A stretch of 12,092 nucleotides of DNA from Bacillota bacterium (GTDB lineage Bacteria; Bacillota; Clostridia; Christensenellales; CAG-138). Below the pieces are notes generated by a model. The model had not been told where the DNA came from. It was given only the letters and a program-made list of their open reading frames with translations, and ran no database searches. The DNA is taken from positions 1 through 12,092 of the forward strand of contig JAEWYV010000205.1 of assembly GCA_023458615.1 (NCBI GenBank), read 5' to 3'. Within the stretch, counting starts at the first letter, position 1, and every line of letters begins with the position of its first letter. Made by a program: the position numbers and the translations under genes. Shown piece after piece: positions 1 through 7,734 of the stretch.

Positions 1-288
1 TTGATATATTCAGTGGATACTCTGTGGACAACTTTGGAAGAAACAGGACCAAAGGTCAAATTCATGTAAAATAGGGTTGTTTCTTAGCATCTTGTAAGTA
101 TAACATCGTTACATAATATGAATATCGCCTGCATAATTGTTCTTTCGGTCATCGAAATTTAAAAAGATTTCATAAATTATCTAATAAACAGATACAATAT
201 TTTGTATCATATATCATAATGTACTCTACATATTGTGGTTGTGGCTTTTAAAACAGAATCAGATCCATTGAACATGTGACAAAACGAA
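1..288. other. Gene-free AT-rich spacer at left edge
   Basis: No open reading frame with a ribosome binding site is visible on either strand. The stretch is strongly AT-rich from about 100 to 240. Two visible structures are two DnaA-box-like 9-mers at 12-20 and 23-31, and a 7-bp inverted repeat GATACAA-TATT-TTGTATC at 191-208. Neither has an adjacent gene in the window that would assign a role. Confidence 0.6.
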
Positions 289-313
289 GGACCCCGGTGA
301 TGAACCGGAGTCC
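281..313 (-). terminator. Rho-independent terminator of serC-serA
   Basis: Read on the minus strand, a 10-bp stem (arms 304-313 and 289-298, one G-U pair) closes a 5-nt loop at 299-303. It is followed by TTCGTTTTGT. It lies 28 bp past the serA stop codon, where the operon should end. The plus strand also has TTTT after the stem (314-317), so weak bidirectional action is possible. Confidence 0.8.
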
Positions 314-341
314 TTTTGTGCACTAGAAAAGATTCTCAGCT

Positions 342-1256
342 TTACAGATTGAACGCCTTCGCAATTAAGTCCACGATTTCAACGCCGATGCGCGCCTGTG
401 CTTCCGCAGTGGAGGCGCCGATATGCGGCGTGCTGCTCACACGGGGATGCTTGTAGAGCGCTTCGTTCTTGCTCGGTTCTTCTGCGAACACATCAAGGCC
501 CGCGCCATAAACCTTGCCGCTCTCGAGTGCCTCGAGCAGGGCGGCTTCGTCTACATTGGTGCCGCGCGAAGTATTGATGATGATCACGCCATCCTTCATC
601 TGCTTGAGCGTCTCGCGGCTAACCAGAGGCTGCCCCGGCAGGGACGGAACATGGAGCGAGATAAAGTCGGAACTCTGGAGCAGCTCATCCATCTCGACAT
701 AGCGCATGGTTTCGCATTCCAGTCCCGGAACCTTATAGATGTCGTAAGCAAGTACGCTCATGCCGAGCGCCTGGCAGCGGCGGCCCAGTGCCTGCCCAAT
801 GCGACCGTACCCAACGATACCGACAGTCTTGCCGTTGAGTTCAATGCCTTCGTAGGCTTTCTTTTCCCATTTGCCTTCACGCATGGTATGGCCCGCGGCG
901 GAGATGAAGCGCGCGCAGGAAAGCATATGCGCCAGCGCGAGTTCCGCAACCGCGTCCGAGCTTGCCTTCGGCGTGTTACAAACAGAAATTCCTCTTCCCT
1001 CAGCGCAGACCTTGTCGATGTTGTCGATGCCGACGCCCGCGCGAATGACGAGCTTGAGGCGCCCGCTCATGCAGGCTGCGTTGATCTGCGGCTCGCGAAC
1101 CTTGGTTGCGCTGCGAACCACGAGTACGTCATAATCCTTCACCGCTTCGCAAAGTGCATCCGGATCATAGAACTTCACATCTACCTGGCATCCTTTGGCT
1201 TCGAGAGCGGCAATTGCGCTCTTCTCCATGCCGTCGCTGGCAAGAATTTTAATCAT
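342..1256 (-). CDS. serA: D-3-phosphoglycerate dehydrogenase, short form
   Basis: Predicted cytosolic enzyme oxidising 3-phosphoglycerate to 3-phosphohydroxypyruvate with NAD, the first committed step of serine synthesis. The 304 residues hold the complete D-2-hydroxyacid dehydrogenase fold: an N-terminal substrate-binding part, then the Rossmann NAD domain with GYGRIG at 149-154 and acidic D172 closing the second strand. The catalytic set is R231 (in TSRG), E260 (in AEEP) and H278 (in PHIGAST). The protein ends after the final substrate-domain helix, so it has no C-terminal ACT or ASB domain; E. coli SerA is about 410 residues. By family logic this short form should not be inhibited by serine through an ACT domain. 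The ATG start has GAGGAG seven bases upstream. It follows serC by 24 bp on the same strand and frame and shares its promoter. A related 2-hydroxyacid dehydrogenase is the main alternative, but the serC partner argues for SerA. Confidence 0.95.
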   Translation of the reverse strand: MIKILASDGMEKSAIAALEAKGCQVDVKFYDPDALCEAVKDYDVLVVRSATKVREPQINAACMSGRLKLVIRAGVGIDNIDKVCAEGRGISVCNTPKASSDAVAELALAHMLSCARFISAAGHTMREGKWEKKAYEGIELNGKTVGIVGYGRIGQALGRRCQALGMSVLAYDIYKVPGLECETMRYVEMDELLQSSDFISLHVPSLPGQPLVSRETLKQMKDGVIIINTSRGTNVDEAALLEALESGKVYGAGLDVFAEEPSKNEALYKHPRVSSTPHIGASTAEAQARIGVEIVDLIAKAFNL

Positions 1257-1280
1257 AGCAATTCTCCTCTATGTTGTCGG

Positions 1281-2369
1281 TTATTTGTTCTCGGCTTCAA
1301 ACTTCTTGAGGAAATCGACCAGCGCGACAACGCCTTCCTTTGGCATGGCGTTATAGGTGGAAGCACGCAGGCCGCCAACGCTCTTATGCCCCTTGAGGTT
1401 GTCATAACCGGCTGCCTTCGTCGCGGCAACGACCTTGGCATCCAGCGCTTCATCGCCCGTGACAAACGGGATGTTCATGAGGGAGCGATATCTCTTTTCA
1501 ACCGTGCCTTTAAACATCTTGCTGGAATCGAGGAAATCGTAGAGGACCTTCGCTTTGTCCTCATTGATTGCCTGCATCGCGGAGAGTCCGCCGATCTTCT
1601 TGAGATACTTGAATACCTTGCCGCAGACATAAATTGCCCAGCAGTTCGGCGTGTTATACATAGAGCCGTTCTCGGCGTGGATGTCATAACGCATGTAGGT
1701 GGGTACGGTTTCCGGCAGATCCGTGCGGATGAGATCCTCGCGGATGATGACGACAACCATGCCAGCCGGTCCAACGTTCTTCTGTACGCCGGCATAAATC
1801 ATACCGTAGTCGCTGACGTTGCAGGGTTTGGAGAGGAACATGGAAGACTGGTCAGAAACCAGAATCTTGCCTTTCGTATTCGGGAGTTCGGCATAGGTGG
1901 TGCCGTGTATGGTCTCGTTTTCGCAGATATAGACATAGTCCGCGTTCTCGCTGATGGGCAGGTCGCTCACATCGGGAACGTAGCTGAAGTTCTTGTCCTT
2001 GCTGCTGGCAATAACATTGACGGTGCCATATTTCTTGGCTTCTTCCGCCGCTTTTTTAGACCATGCGCCGGTGACGATATAATCCGCAACACCGTTCTTC
2101 ATCAGGTTCATCGGAATCATTGCAAACTGCAACGTTGCGCCGCCCTGAACAAAGAGCACCTTATAGTTGCTCGGAATGCCCATGAGCTCACGCAGATCGG
2201 CTTCTGCTTCGTCGATGATGGTCTGATAAACCTTGGAACGATGCGACATTTCCATGACGCACATGCCGCTGCCCTTGTAGTTGAGCATTTCCGCTGCGAC
2301 TTCTTCCAGGACCTCTACGGGCATCGTCGCCGGGCCTGCCGAGAAATTGTAAATTCGATCGTACTTCAT
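1281..2369 (-). CDS. serC: Phosphoserine aminotransferase
   Basis: PLP-dependent class V aminotransferase that converts 3-phosphohydroxypyruvate and glutamate to 3-phosphoserine and 2-oxoglutarate, the second step of serine synthesis. The 362-residue product has the usual family length and opens with the hallmark NFSAGPATMP (8-17). It continues with MSHRSK (41-46) and GGATLQF (76-82), and carries the PLP lysine K197 in AGVQKNVGPAG. The near-C-terminal GGLRAST (332-338) is also typical. The open frame extends upstream to 2486, but the ATG at 2369 is chosen for three reasons: the family motif begins eight residues after it, AGGAG lies eight bases upstream, and the best promoter (2428-2456) would start RNA near 2421, inside the longer frame. 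It is the first gene of the operon with serA. No serB phosphatase gene is in the window. Confidence 0.97.
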   Translation of the reverse strand: MKYDRIYNFSAGPATMPVEVLEEVAAEMLNYKGSGMCVMEMSHRSKVYQTIIDEAEADLRELMGIPSNYKVLFVQGGATLQFAMIPMNLMKNGVADYIVTGAWSKKAAEEAKKYGTVNVIASSKDKNFSYVPDVSDLPISENADYVYICENETIHGTTYAELPNTKGKILVSDQSSMFLSKPCNVSDYGMIYAGVQKNVGPAGMVVVIIREDLIRTDLPETVPTYMRYDIHAENGSMYNTPNCWAIYVCGKVFKYLKKIGGLSAMQAINEDKAKVLYDFLDSSKMFKGTVEKRYRSLMNIPFVTGDEALDAKVVAATKAAGYDNLKGHKSVGGLRASTYNAMPKEGVVALVDFLKKFEAENK

Positions 2370-2427
2370 ACCACACGCTCCTGATAATTTTTTGAAAATT
2401 GAAATGTTTTTCTGGATGTCCAAATAC

Positions 2428-2456
2428 ATTATATCGTTGAAGTATCCGCAATTCAA
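2428..2456 (-). promoter_or_regulatory. Sigma-A-type promoter of serC-serA
   Basis: Minus strand reads TTGAAT (2451-2456), a 17-bp spacer and TATAAT (2428-2433). The -10 box is a perfect consensus and the -35 matches four of six positions. The predicted start near 2421 gives a leader of about 52 nt to the serC ATG. No riboswitch or T-box fits in a leader that short. Confidence 0.75.
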
Positions 2457-2507
2457 CCTGAATTCTCTAAAAATTTGAGGTTTCAAAATATATTTTTATA
2501 TATATGT

Positions 2508-2519
2508 TTATACGTATAA
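2508..2519. repeat. 12-bp perfect palindrome TTATACGTATAA
   Basis: Perfect dyad lying about 50 bp upstream of the serC -35 box and just past the T-tract of the importer terminator. It could be an operator or upstream activator site for serC. In such AT-rich DNA a chance palindrome is also plausible. Confidence 0.35.
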
Positions 2520-2525
2520 CAGCCC

Positions 2526-2559
2526 AAACAAAAAGCCCACGCATATTTCAGCGCGGGCT
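2526..2559 (-). terminator. Rho-independent terminator of the importer operon
   Basis: On the minus strand a 9-bp GC-rich stem (arms 2551-2559 and 2534-2542, one G-U pair) closes an 8-nt loop and is followed by TTTTTGTTT. It sits 18 bp beyond the stop codon of the last permease gene, separating the importer from serC-serA. Confidence 0.9.
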
Positions 2560-2577
2560 AATCGAAAAAGCTGTCTC

Positions 2578-3561
2578 TTAACGTTCTTCGCGGAAATAAG
2601 CAACACCCAGGCTGTGCGGTGGTTGATCCTCACGCTTTCTGCGGAGCGCCACCATAATGAGCACAAAGAGCGTAACCAGATACGGCAACATTTTGAAAAT
2701 TTCCTGCGAACTTCTGGTAAGCCCAGGAATGTAGAAATACAGCCAGAACAGCGCGCCGAAGAGATAGGCACCCCAGATACTGCGGCGCGGTTTCCATGTT
2801 GCGAAGATGACCAGCGCAACAGCGAGCCAGCCCAGTTTTTCGATGCTTCCATCGGTTGACCATGTACCTTTGATGTAGTCCATCGTATAGTACAGGCCGC
2901 CAAAGCCGGAGATGCCAGCACCAATGCAGGTCGCCATATACTTATACTTAGTTACATTGATGCCCGCCGCATCCGCCGTTGCAGGGTTTTCGCCCACGGA
3001 ACGGAGATTGAGGCCAACGCTTGTCTTGTTCAACACCCAACTCACCAGAAACGCCAGAATCACAGCGAAGTACGCCATAAATCCGTAGGAAAAGAAAATT
3101 TTCCCGACGGCACCAAGGTTTGCAAGCTCCGGTATGGTCGTACGAAACGCACCGCTTGTCAGAGCGACAGAGATTTGGCCTACGCCGCCAGCCATTTTAT
3201 TCAGCGTGCCGCCAAAAAGATTGGCCAATCCGCCGCCAAAGATCGTCAGCGTCAAGCCAGTTACGTTCTGATTTGCGCGTAGTGTGATGGTCAGCACAGC
3301 ATAGATCAATCCACCCAACATGGATGCGATGAATGCAGACAGCAGCGTAATCAACAGTGCCACAAAAGGCACTGGATTTGCTGCGTTTCCCTCATAGAGG
3401 AATGCTGCAACGAGGCCGGCGATTCCGCCGAGATACATGATGCCCGGAACACCCAGGTTCAGGTTGCCGGACTTTTCCGCAAGAATTTCTCCGACTGCGC
3501 CGAAGAGTATAACTGTGCCGAAGACAACGGCCGCTTGAATCAAGGATATGATCTGCGTCAT
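2578..3561 (-). CDS. BMP-type ABC importer, second permease subunit (NupQ/YufQ-like)
   Basis: Inner membrane-spanning subunit of a sugar/nucleoside-type ABC importer (BPD_transp_2 family). The 327 residues contain repeated long hydrophobic segments, for example around 4-24, 38-55, 65-92, 157-177, 205-225, 246-255 and 262-281, and end in a basic cytoplasmic tail. The cytoplasmic coupling region GLNLRSVGENPATADAAGI (183-201) is the strongest family mark: it is the loop that docks on the ATPase in RbsC/NupQ-like permeases. The ATG overlaps the stop of the upstream permease gene by four bases (ATGA), with AGGAGG a few bases upstream, so translation is probably coupled. Last gene of the importer, followed by a terminator. 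The substrate is inferred from the BMP partner as a nucleoside or purine-like molecule and is not proved by this subunit. Confidence 0.93.
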   Translation of the reverse strand: MTQIISLIQAAVVFGTVILFGAVGEILAEKSGNLNLGVPGIMYLGGIAGLVAAFLYEGNAANPVPFVALLITLLSAFIASMLGGLIYAVLTITLRANQNVTGLTLTIFGGGLANLFGGTLNKMAGGVGQISVALTSGAFRTTIPELANLGAVGKIFFSYGFMAYFAVILAFLVSWVLNKTSVGLNLRSVGENPATADAAGINVTKYKYMATCIGAGISGFGGLYYTMDYIKGTWSTDGSIEKLGWLAVALVIFATWKPRRSIWGAYLFGALFWLYFYIPGLTRSSQEIFKMLPYLVTLFVLIMVALRRKREDQPPHSLGVAYFREER

Positions 3562-4670
3562 TTGCCTGCCTCCTTCTTTCCCCCACGGAAACGAACTTTA
3601 TAATTGATGAAGAACTCGCTGCCAAGGATGAAGAACAGGATAATACCCGTAATCATTTCAGAAACAAAGTCATTCAGGTCAAACTGCGAAGCGATTTCAA
3701 TCGCGCCTTTTTCCAGGAAGACAAGAAGCGCGGAGATGGCAACCATGATAAACGTATTAAATCTTGCCAGCCATGCAACGATGATCGCCGTGAATCCGCG
3801 CCCACCAGCCGTGCTGGTTGAGATCGTATGACTCGCACCACTGACTGCAAGGAATCCCGCGATACCGCAGATCGCGCCCGAAATCGCCATGGTACGAATA
3901 ACCACGCTCTTAACATTGATTGCGGCATAGCGAGCGGTATTTTCGCTTTCTCCAACCACTGATATTTCGTAGCCCTGCTTGCTGTAGCGCAGATAGAGAT
4001 ACATGGCCACCGTAAGAACCACCACAATGATGACGTTGAGCGAATACATCTGCTTAAAGATCGGCGGGAACCAACCTGCCTTGGTCATCTGATTAATGAT
4101 ACCAACGGTGTTGGAGCCAAACGGGTTTTCCCATTTTGCAACGAAATAGCTGGTCAACTGGATGGCGATGTAGTTCATCATCAAGGTAAAGAGCGTTTCG
4201 TTTGCATTCCAGCGCGCCTTGAAGATTGCCGGGATTGTGCCCCAGATACCGCCCGCGATCATGCTGCCAAAGAACATCACGATAATCAATGCGATACTCG
4301 GCATTTTATTGCCAATGTAAATCATGCATGCCGCAGCAGCGATACCGCCAACTAGAATCTGCCCTTCCGCGCCAATGTTCCAGAAACGCATCTTAAACGC
4401 GGGTGCAAGACCAACAGCGATGCAAAGTAGCATCATGATATCACGAATGGTAACCCAAAGGCGCTTATCCGTGCCAAATGCACCCTTTACCATGGCGGCA
4501 TAAACCTTCAACGGGTTGAGCTTCGTCAGGGCATAGATGATGACAGCACAAATGATGAGCGAGATCGTCAGACCAATCAGGCGAATCCCAAGGGATTTCC
4601 AGAGGGGCATACCATCCCGTTTTGACATGCGGATGAATGGCTCGTGTGTAGCAGATTTCTGTTTACTCAC
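3558..4670 (-). CDS. BMP-type ABC importer, first permease subunit (NupP/YufP-like)
   Basis: Membrane-spanning partner of the permease encoded next. The 370-residue protein has a charged cytoplasmic N-terminus of about 28 residues, then multiple transmembrane stretches (about 30-50, 76-92, 104-119, 125-148, 210-228, 258-278, 303-319, 338-355). Family marks are FWNIGAEGQ (96-104), NANETLFTLMMNYIA (155-169) and the coupling loop GYEISVVGESENTARYAAI (233-251). These match the first-permease position of BMP/nucleoside importers. The start is GTG at 4670, overlapping the ATPase stop by eight bases, with AAGGGGGG upstream inside the ATPase coding end; an ATG 15 codons in is a weaker alternative. 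The overlap at both ends shows a tightly coupled ATPase-permease-permease unit that should give roughly matched subunit amounts. Confidence 0.94.
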   Translation of the reverse strand: MSKQKSATHEPFIRMSKRDGMPLWKSLGIRLIGLTISLIICAVIIYALTKLNPLKVYAAMVKGAFGTDKRLWVTIRDIMMLLCIAVGLAPAFKMRFWNIGAEGQILVGGIAAAACMIYIGNKMPSIALIIVMFFGSMIAGGIWGTIPAIFKARWNANETLFTLMMNYIAIQLTSYFVAKWENPFGSNTVGIINQMTKAGWFPPIFKQMYSLNVIIVVVLTVAMYLYLRYSKQGYEISVVGESENTARYAAINVKSVVIRTMAISGAICGIAGFLAVSGASHTISTSTAGGRGFTAIIVAWLARFNTFIMVAISALLVFLEKGAIEIASQFDLNDFVSEMITGIILFFILGSEFFINYKVRFRGGKKEAGK

Positions 4671-6204
4671 ACTTCATCCCCCCTTCCTTTAAGTAGGTCA
4701 TCAGATATCCGACTTCGTCCTTGGTAGTTGTTCTTGCATCGACAATATCATTCACGCGTCCCGAGCAAAGCACCATGATTCTGTCACACAGCTCCAGTAA
4801 TACGTCAAGATCTTCGCCAACGAAGATAACGGCGGCACCGCGCTTCTTCTGTTCGCCCAATAGGTGATAGATGTTATACGAGGTGTTAATGTCCAATCCA
4901 CGGACGGCATATGCGGACATGAGCAGTTGCGGCTGGAGTGCAATTTCGCGGCCTACCAGCACCTTCTGCACATTTCCGCCGGACAGACGCCGAATTGGTG
5001 TGTTCAGACCAGGGGTTACAACCTCTAGCTCACGAACGACGGTTTCAGCCAGTTTCTTCGGTGTCTTGCGGTCTGCAAAGGGTCCTTTGCCATCCCGATA
5101 ACTTCTGAGCATCATGTTGTCGGTGAGATTCATACTCCCGACAAGGCCCATGCCGAGACGATCCTCCGGCACGAAAGCCAGTGCAACACCGAGTTTTTTA
5201 ATATCGATTGGATGCATGCCCGAAAGCTGGCAGGTTGTACCATTAGATGATATGAACTGAATGTCACTGCACTCGCGGCAGTTTTGCAGGCCGGCAATTG
5301 CTTCCAGTAATTCCTTTTGTCCGCTGCCGGAAATACCAGCAACGCCAAGAATCTCGCCGCTATAGGCAGTAAAGCAAACATCACTCAGACGATTTACGCC
5401 ATCTTTGTCGCAAACGTTGAGGTTTTTGACCACTAGGCGCGGCTGCGGATTGACAGGCGCCGTACGATCAATGTCCAGCGAAACAGCGCGACCAACCATC
5501 ATCTCGGTGAGCTTTAAGGCATTCGTTTCGGATGTCGGAACGTCTCCAATGTATTGGCCTTTACGCAGGACTGCCACACGGTCGGAAATCTCCAACACCT
5601 CATGTAGTTTATGCGTGATGATGATGATAGATTTCCCATCGTCTTTCATGTTGCGCATGACGCTGAAAAGCTTCTGCGTCTCCTGCGGCGTGAGAACGGC
5701 AGTCGGCTCGTCCAATATCAAAATGTCCGCGCCACGATAGAGAACCTTTACGATCTCCAGCGTCTGTTTCTCTGAAACGGACATGTCATAGACCTTTTTA
5801 TTGGGATCAACGACAAAGCCATAGCGATCACAGATTTTTTTAACGGATTGCTTGACGCGTTTCAAATCGACAACAGCGGTTTCGTTCAAACCCAATATGA
5901 TGTTTTCTGCGGCTGTAAGAACGTCTACCAGCTTGAAGTGCTGGTGAATCATACCGATGTGTAGATCGAATGCATCCTTCGGAGAAGCGATTGTGACAGG
6001 TTTGCCGTTGATGATGATTTCGCCGCTGTCGGGGAAATAGATGCCCGCCAGCATGTTCATCAGGGTGGTTTTTCCGCTGCCGTTCTCGCCGAGCAGGGAA
6101 AGGATTTCACCGGCTTTGATATCAAGACACACCTTGTCGTTCGCGACAACTTCACCGAAGGTTTTGGTGATGTTAACCATTCGGATCGCTATTGAACTCT
6201 CCAC
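4663..6204 (-). CDS. BMP-type ABC importer ATPase with two ABC domains (NupO/YufO-like)
   Basis: Cytoplasmic ATPase that drives import, with two ABC domains in one 513-residue chain as in RbsA/NupO proteins. Domain 1 is complete: Walker A GENGSGKTT (39-47), Q88, Walker B ILILDEPT (161-168) with E166, and H198. Its signature reads MSVSEKQ (141-147), with Ser144 where the family usually has Gly. Domain 2 has GISGSGQK (290-297) as a degenerate Walker A, a normal LSGG (407-410), and AYAVRGLD (431-438) in place of the usual xxPTRGLD. Its catalytic Glu position is Tyr432 and the H-loop position is acidic (GEDLD). One canonical and one degenerate nucleotide site are therefore expected. The start is GTG at 6204 with AAGGGG eight bases upstream; an ATG at codon 9 is the alternative. 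It has its own promoter upstream and overlaps the next permease gene. Confidence 0.95.
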   Translation of the reverse strand: MESSIAIRMVNITKTFGEVVANDKVCLDIKAGEILSLLGENGSGKTTLMNMLAGIYFPDSGEIIINGKPVTIASPKDAFDLHIGMIHQHFKLVDVLTAAENIILGLNETAVVDLKRVKQSVKKICDRYGFVVDPNKKVYDMSVSEKQTLEIVKVLYRGADILILDEPTAVLTPQETQKLFSVMRNMKDDGKSIIIITHKLHEVLEISDRVAVLRKGQYIGDVPTSETNALKLTEMMVGRAVSLDIDRTAPVNPQPRLVVKNLNVCDKDGVNRLSDVCFTAYSGEILGVAGISGSGQKELLEAIAGLQNCRECSDIQFISSNGTTCQLSGMHPIDIKKLGVALAFVPEDRLGMGLVGSMNLTDNMMLRSYRDGKGPFADRKTPKKLAETVVRELEVVTPGLNTPIRRLSGGNVQKVLVGREIALQPQLLMSAYAVRGLDINTSYNIYHLLGEQKKRGAAVIFVGEDLDVLLELCDRIMVLCSGRVNDIVDARTTTKDEVGYLMTYLKEGGMKCE

Positions 6205-6246
6205 ATGCTTGACCCCTTCTATATTAGATTAAGACTTGCTGAAAAT

Positions 6247-6276
6247 ATTTTAGCATAACGGTGAACACAATGTAAA
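6247..6276 (-). promoter_or_regulatory. Internal promoter for ATPase and permease genes
   Basis: Minus strand reads TTTACA (6271-6276), an 18-bp spacer ending in TGC, then TAAAAT (6247-6252), an extended -10 promoter one mismatch from consensus at each box. It lies downstream of the lipoprotein terminator and about 35 bp before the GTG of the ATPase gene. It would let the membrane complex be transcribed separately from the binding protein. Confidence 0.65.
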
Positions 6277-6352
6277 TAAAAACGTACGAGTTATAGCGAA
6301 ATAATAAAAAAATGTTTGGCAATGAGCAAAATTTATTTTGATTTAAATGCTT

Positions 6353-6391
6353 AAAAATCAAGGGGGAAACAGAAAACCGTCTCCCCCTTGA
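6353..6391 (-). terminator. Strong terminator between lipoprotein and ATPase genes
   Basis: On the minus strand a perfect 10-bp stem (6382-6391 with 6358-6367) can extend by five more pairs, some G-U, to a TTTT loop. It is followed by TTTTT. It starts 25 bp after the lipoprotein stop. Such a terminator usually keeps most transcripts to the binding protein, which is needed in excess over the transporter. Confidence 0.92.
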
Positions 6392-6415
6392 GTTCGCTAA
6401 GATTCTGAGTCGGAA

Positions 6416-7681
6416 TTAGTTCAGCTTCGTGATGCCGTCGATGGCAAGGCCAAAGTACGGTGCGCTGCGGAGCTTGGACTCAAAGAAGATACCGTTTTCG
6501 ATTGCTTCGCCAGTATCGCCAACCCAATCGCCATCGGTGTCGATTGCGAGATAGGTGGTAACAGGTGCGCCGCCAACGGTGAACTTTGCGGTGTCAAAGA
6601 CGTTCAGAGTGCCATCTTTGATCGCGGCTTCCACTTCGGCAACCTTCTCGGCTGTGCCTGCGGCACAGCTCTGGCCCAAGGTGGAGATCATGTTCGCGCC
6701 GGTTGCCATACCTTCGGACCAATCAGTCATGATGTCTTCCCCAGCAAGCGCTGCTTTGAAGGCATAGGTATAGTAGACGCTCCAGTCGTTCTGAGCAGAG
6801 GTCAGAGCGGCGGTCGGAGCAACGCTGAGCATGTCAATGTTGTAACCAACGCAATACACGGGCGTGCCTGCATCCAGAGCGGTCTGGACGGCGGACGGTG
6901 CGCCGGTGGAGTCAGCATGCTGGCTGATGATGCGAGCGCCCTTTGCGATGAGGGAGTTTGCAGCTTCGGCTTCGGCGGTCGGATCATACCAGGAGTTCGT
7001 AAAGGTCACGTCCATGTGGGCGGTCGGGACGATGCTCTGCACGCCAAGGAAGAACGCGGTATAACCGCTGACCACTTCGGCATACGGGAACGCGCCAACA
7101 TAACCAACGTACGGGTCAGTGACGGTGCCTGCATCCATGAGCTCTTTGAGCTTCATGCCAGCGACGACGCCGGACACGTAGCGGGCTTCAAAGGTATGCG
7201 GGAACGCATTTTTGAAGTTCGGGAGCTTGCTCAGAGCGGCCGTGTCGCCCGTCATGGAGACGAAGGTGACATCCGGATTCTCAGAAGCAGCCTGCTGCAT
7301 GTAAGACTGGTGGCCATAGCTGTCAGAGAAGATATAGGTGCATCCCTGCTCAACAAGGTCAGTTGCCGTATCATAGCAGGTCTCGTCTTCCGCAACGTTG
7401 TACTTCCAGATGATCTGATCTTCTGTGATTCCAACAGCGGCAGCGGCCTTCTTGATGCCGTCGATATGCGCTGCATCATAACCGGTGTTCTCGTCGTGAA
7501 CAAGAATGACGCCGATCTTCAGAGCGGGCGCTTCCGCAGCGGGTGCTTCCGTCGCGGCGGGGGCCTCGGTCGCTTCTTCGGTGGCGGGTGCTTCGGGCTG
7601 GGCGGCGGGCGCCGGTGCGGCGCAAGCTACCATCGCGAATACCATAGCCAGGACTGCCAGAAGAGCAATGAACTTTTTCAT
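6416..7681 (-). CDS. BMP-family substrate-binding lipoprotein (ABC importer)
   Basis: Extracellular lipid-anchored receptor that captures the substrate for the importer encoded downstream. The 421 residues start with a lysine-led signal peptide (1-19) and a lipobox ending at Cys20. A low-complexity Ala/Pro/Glu/Thr linker follows (about 21-53), acting as a spacer from the membrane. The BMP (COG1744/PnrA-like) domain begins at KIGVILVHDENTGYD (55-69). Supporting motifs are YVGAFPYAEVVSGYTAFFLG (191-210), TFTNSWYDPT (226-235) and IISQHADSTGAP (251-262), typical of the BMP branch often found beside purine-use genes. The C-terminal DTDGDWVGD (381-389) resembles a small acidic loop and may bind a metal (guess). 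ATG is preceded by AGGAGG (7688-7693) at ideal spacing. A purine nucleoside or base is the likely ligand; sugars are not excluded. Confidence 0.93.
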   Translation of the reverse strand: MKKFIALLAVLAMVFAMVACAAPAPAAQPEAPATEEATEAPAATEAPAAEAPALKIGVILVHDENTGYDAAHIDGIKKAAAAVGITEDQIIWKYNVAEDETCYDTATDLVEQGCTYIFSDSYGHQSYMQQAASENPDVTFVSMTGDTAALSKLPNFKNAFPHTFEARYVSGVVAGMKLKELMDAGTVTDPYVGYVGAFPYAEVVSGYTAFFLGVQSIVPTAHMDVTFTNSWYDPTAEAEAANSLIAKGARIISQHADSTGAPSAVQTALDAGTPVYCVGYNIDMLSVAPTAALTSAQNDWSVYYTYAFKAALAGEDIMTDWSEGMATGANMISTLGQSCAAGTAEKVAEVEAAIKDGTLNVFDTAKFTVGGAPVTTYLAIDTDGDWVGDTGEAIENGIFFESKLRSAPYFGLAIDGITKLN

Positions 7682-7696
7682 GGTTTTCCTCCTACG

Positions 7697-7734
7697 AATT
7701 TTGATTTATTGCAACACCATATGGTGGAACAACC
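7697..7734. repeat. Duplicated regulatory element, copy 1
   Basis: Shares AATTTTGAT..ATTG.AACAC at one end and GTG.AACAACC at the other with copy 2 at 7944-7985. Inside it TTGCAACAC (7709-7717) and GTGGAACAA (7724-7732) form an imperfect dyad centred on the perfect 12-bp palindrome CACCATATGGTG (7715-7726). It abuts the ribosome binding site of the lipoprotein gene, so protein or RNA structure here could affect initiation. As a promoter it would be defective (13-bp spacer). Confidence 0.7.

Noticed and set aside
423..2384. A 653-codon open frame on the plus strand antisense to both serA and serC
   Set aside because: serA and serC lie in the same frame and avoid codons whose complements are stops, so one antisense frame stays open by composition. 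It has no recognisable domain, and both sense genes are certain.
2370..2486. N-terminal extension of serC by 39 codons
   Set aside because: It overlaps the predicted promoter and transcript start, lacks a ribosome binding site, and the family N-terminus begins at the 2369 ATG.
7525..7625. GC-rich tandem-like repeat
   Set aside because: It is the coding sequence of the Ala/Pro/Glu/Thr linker after the lipobox, in frame, with no strict repeat unit.
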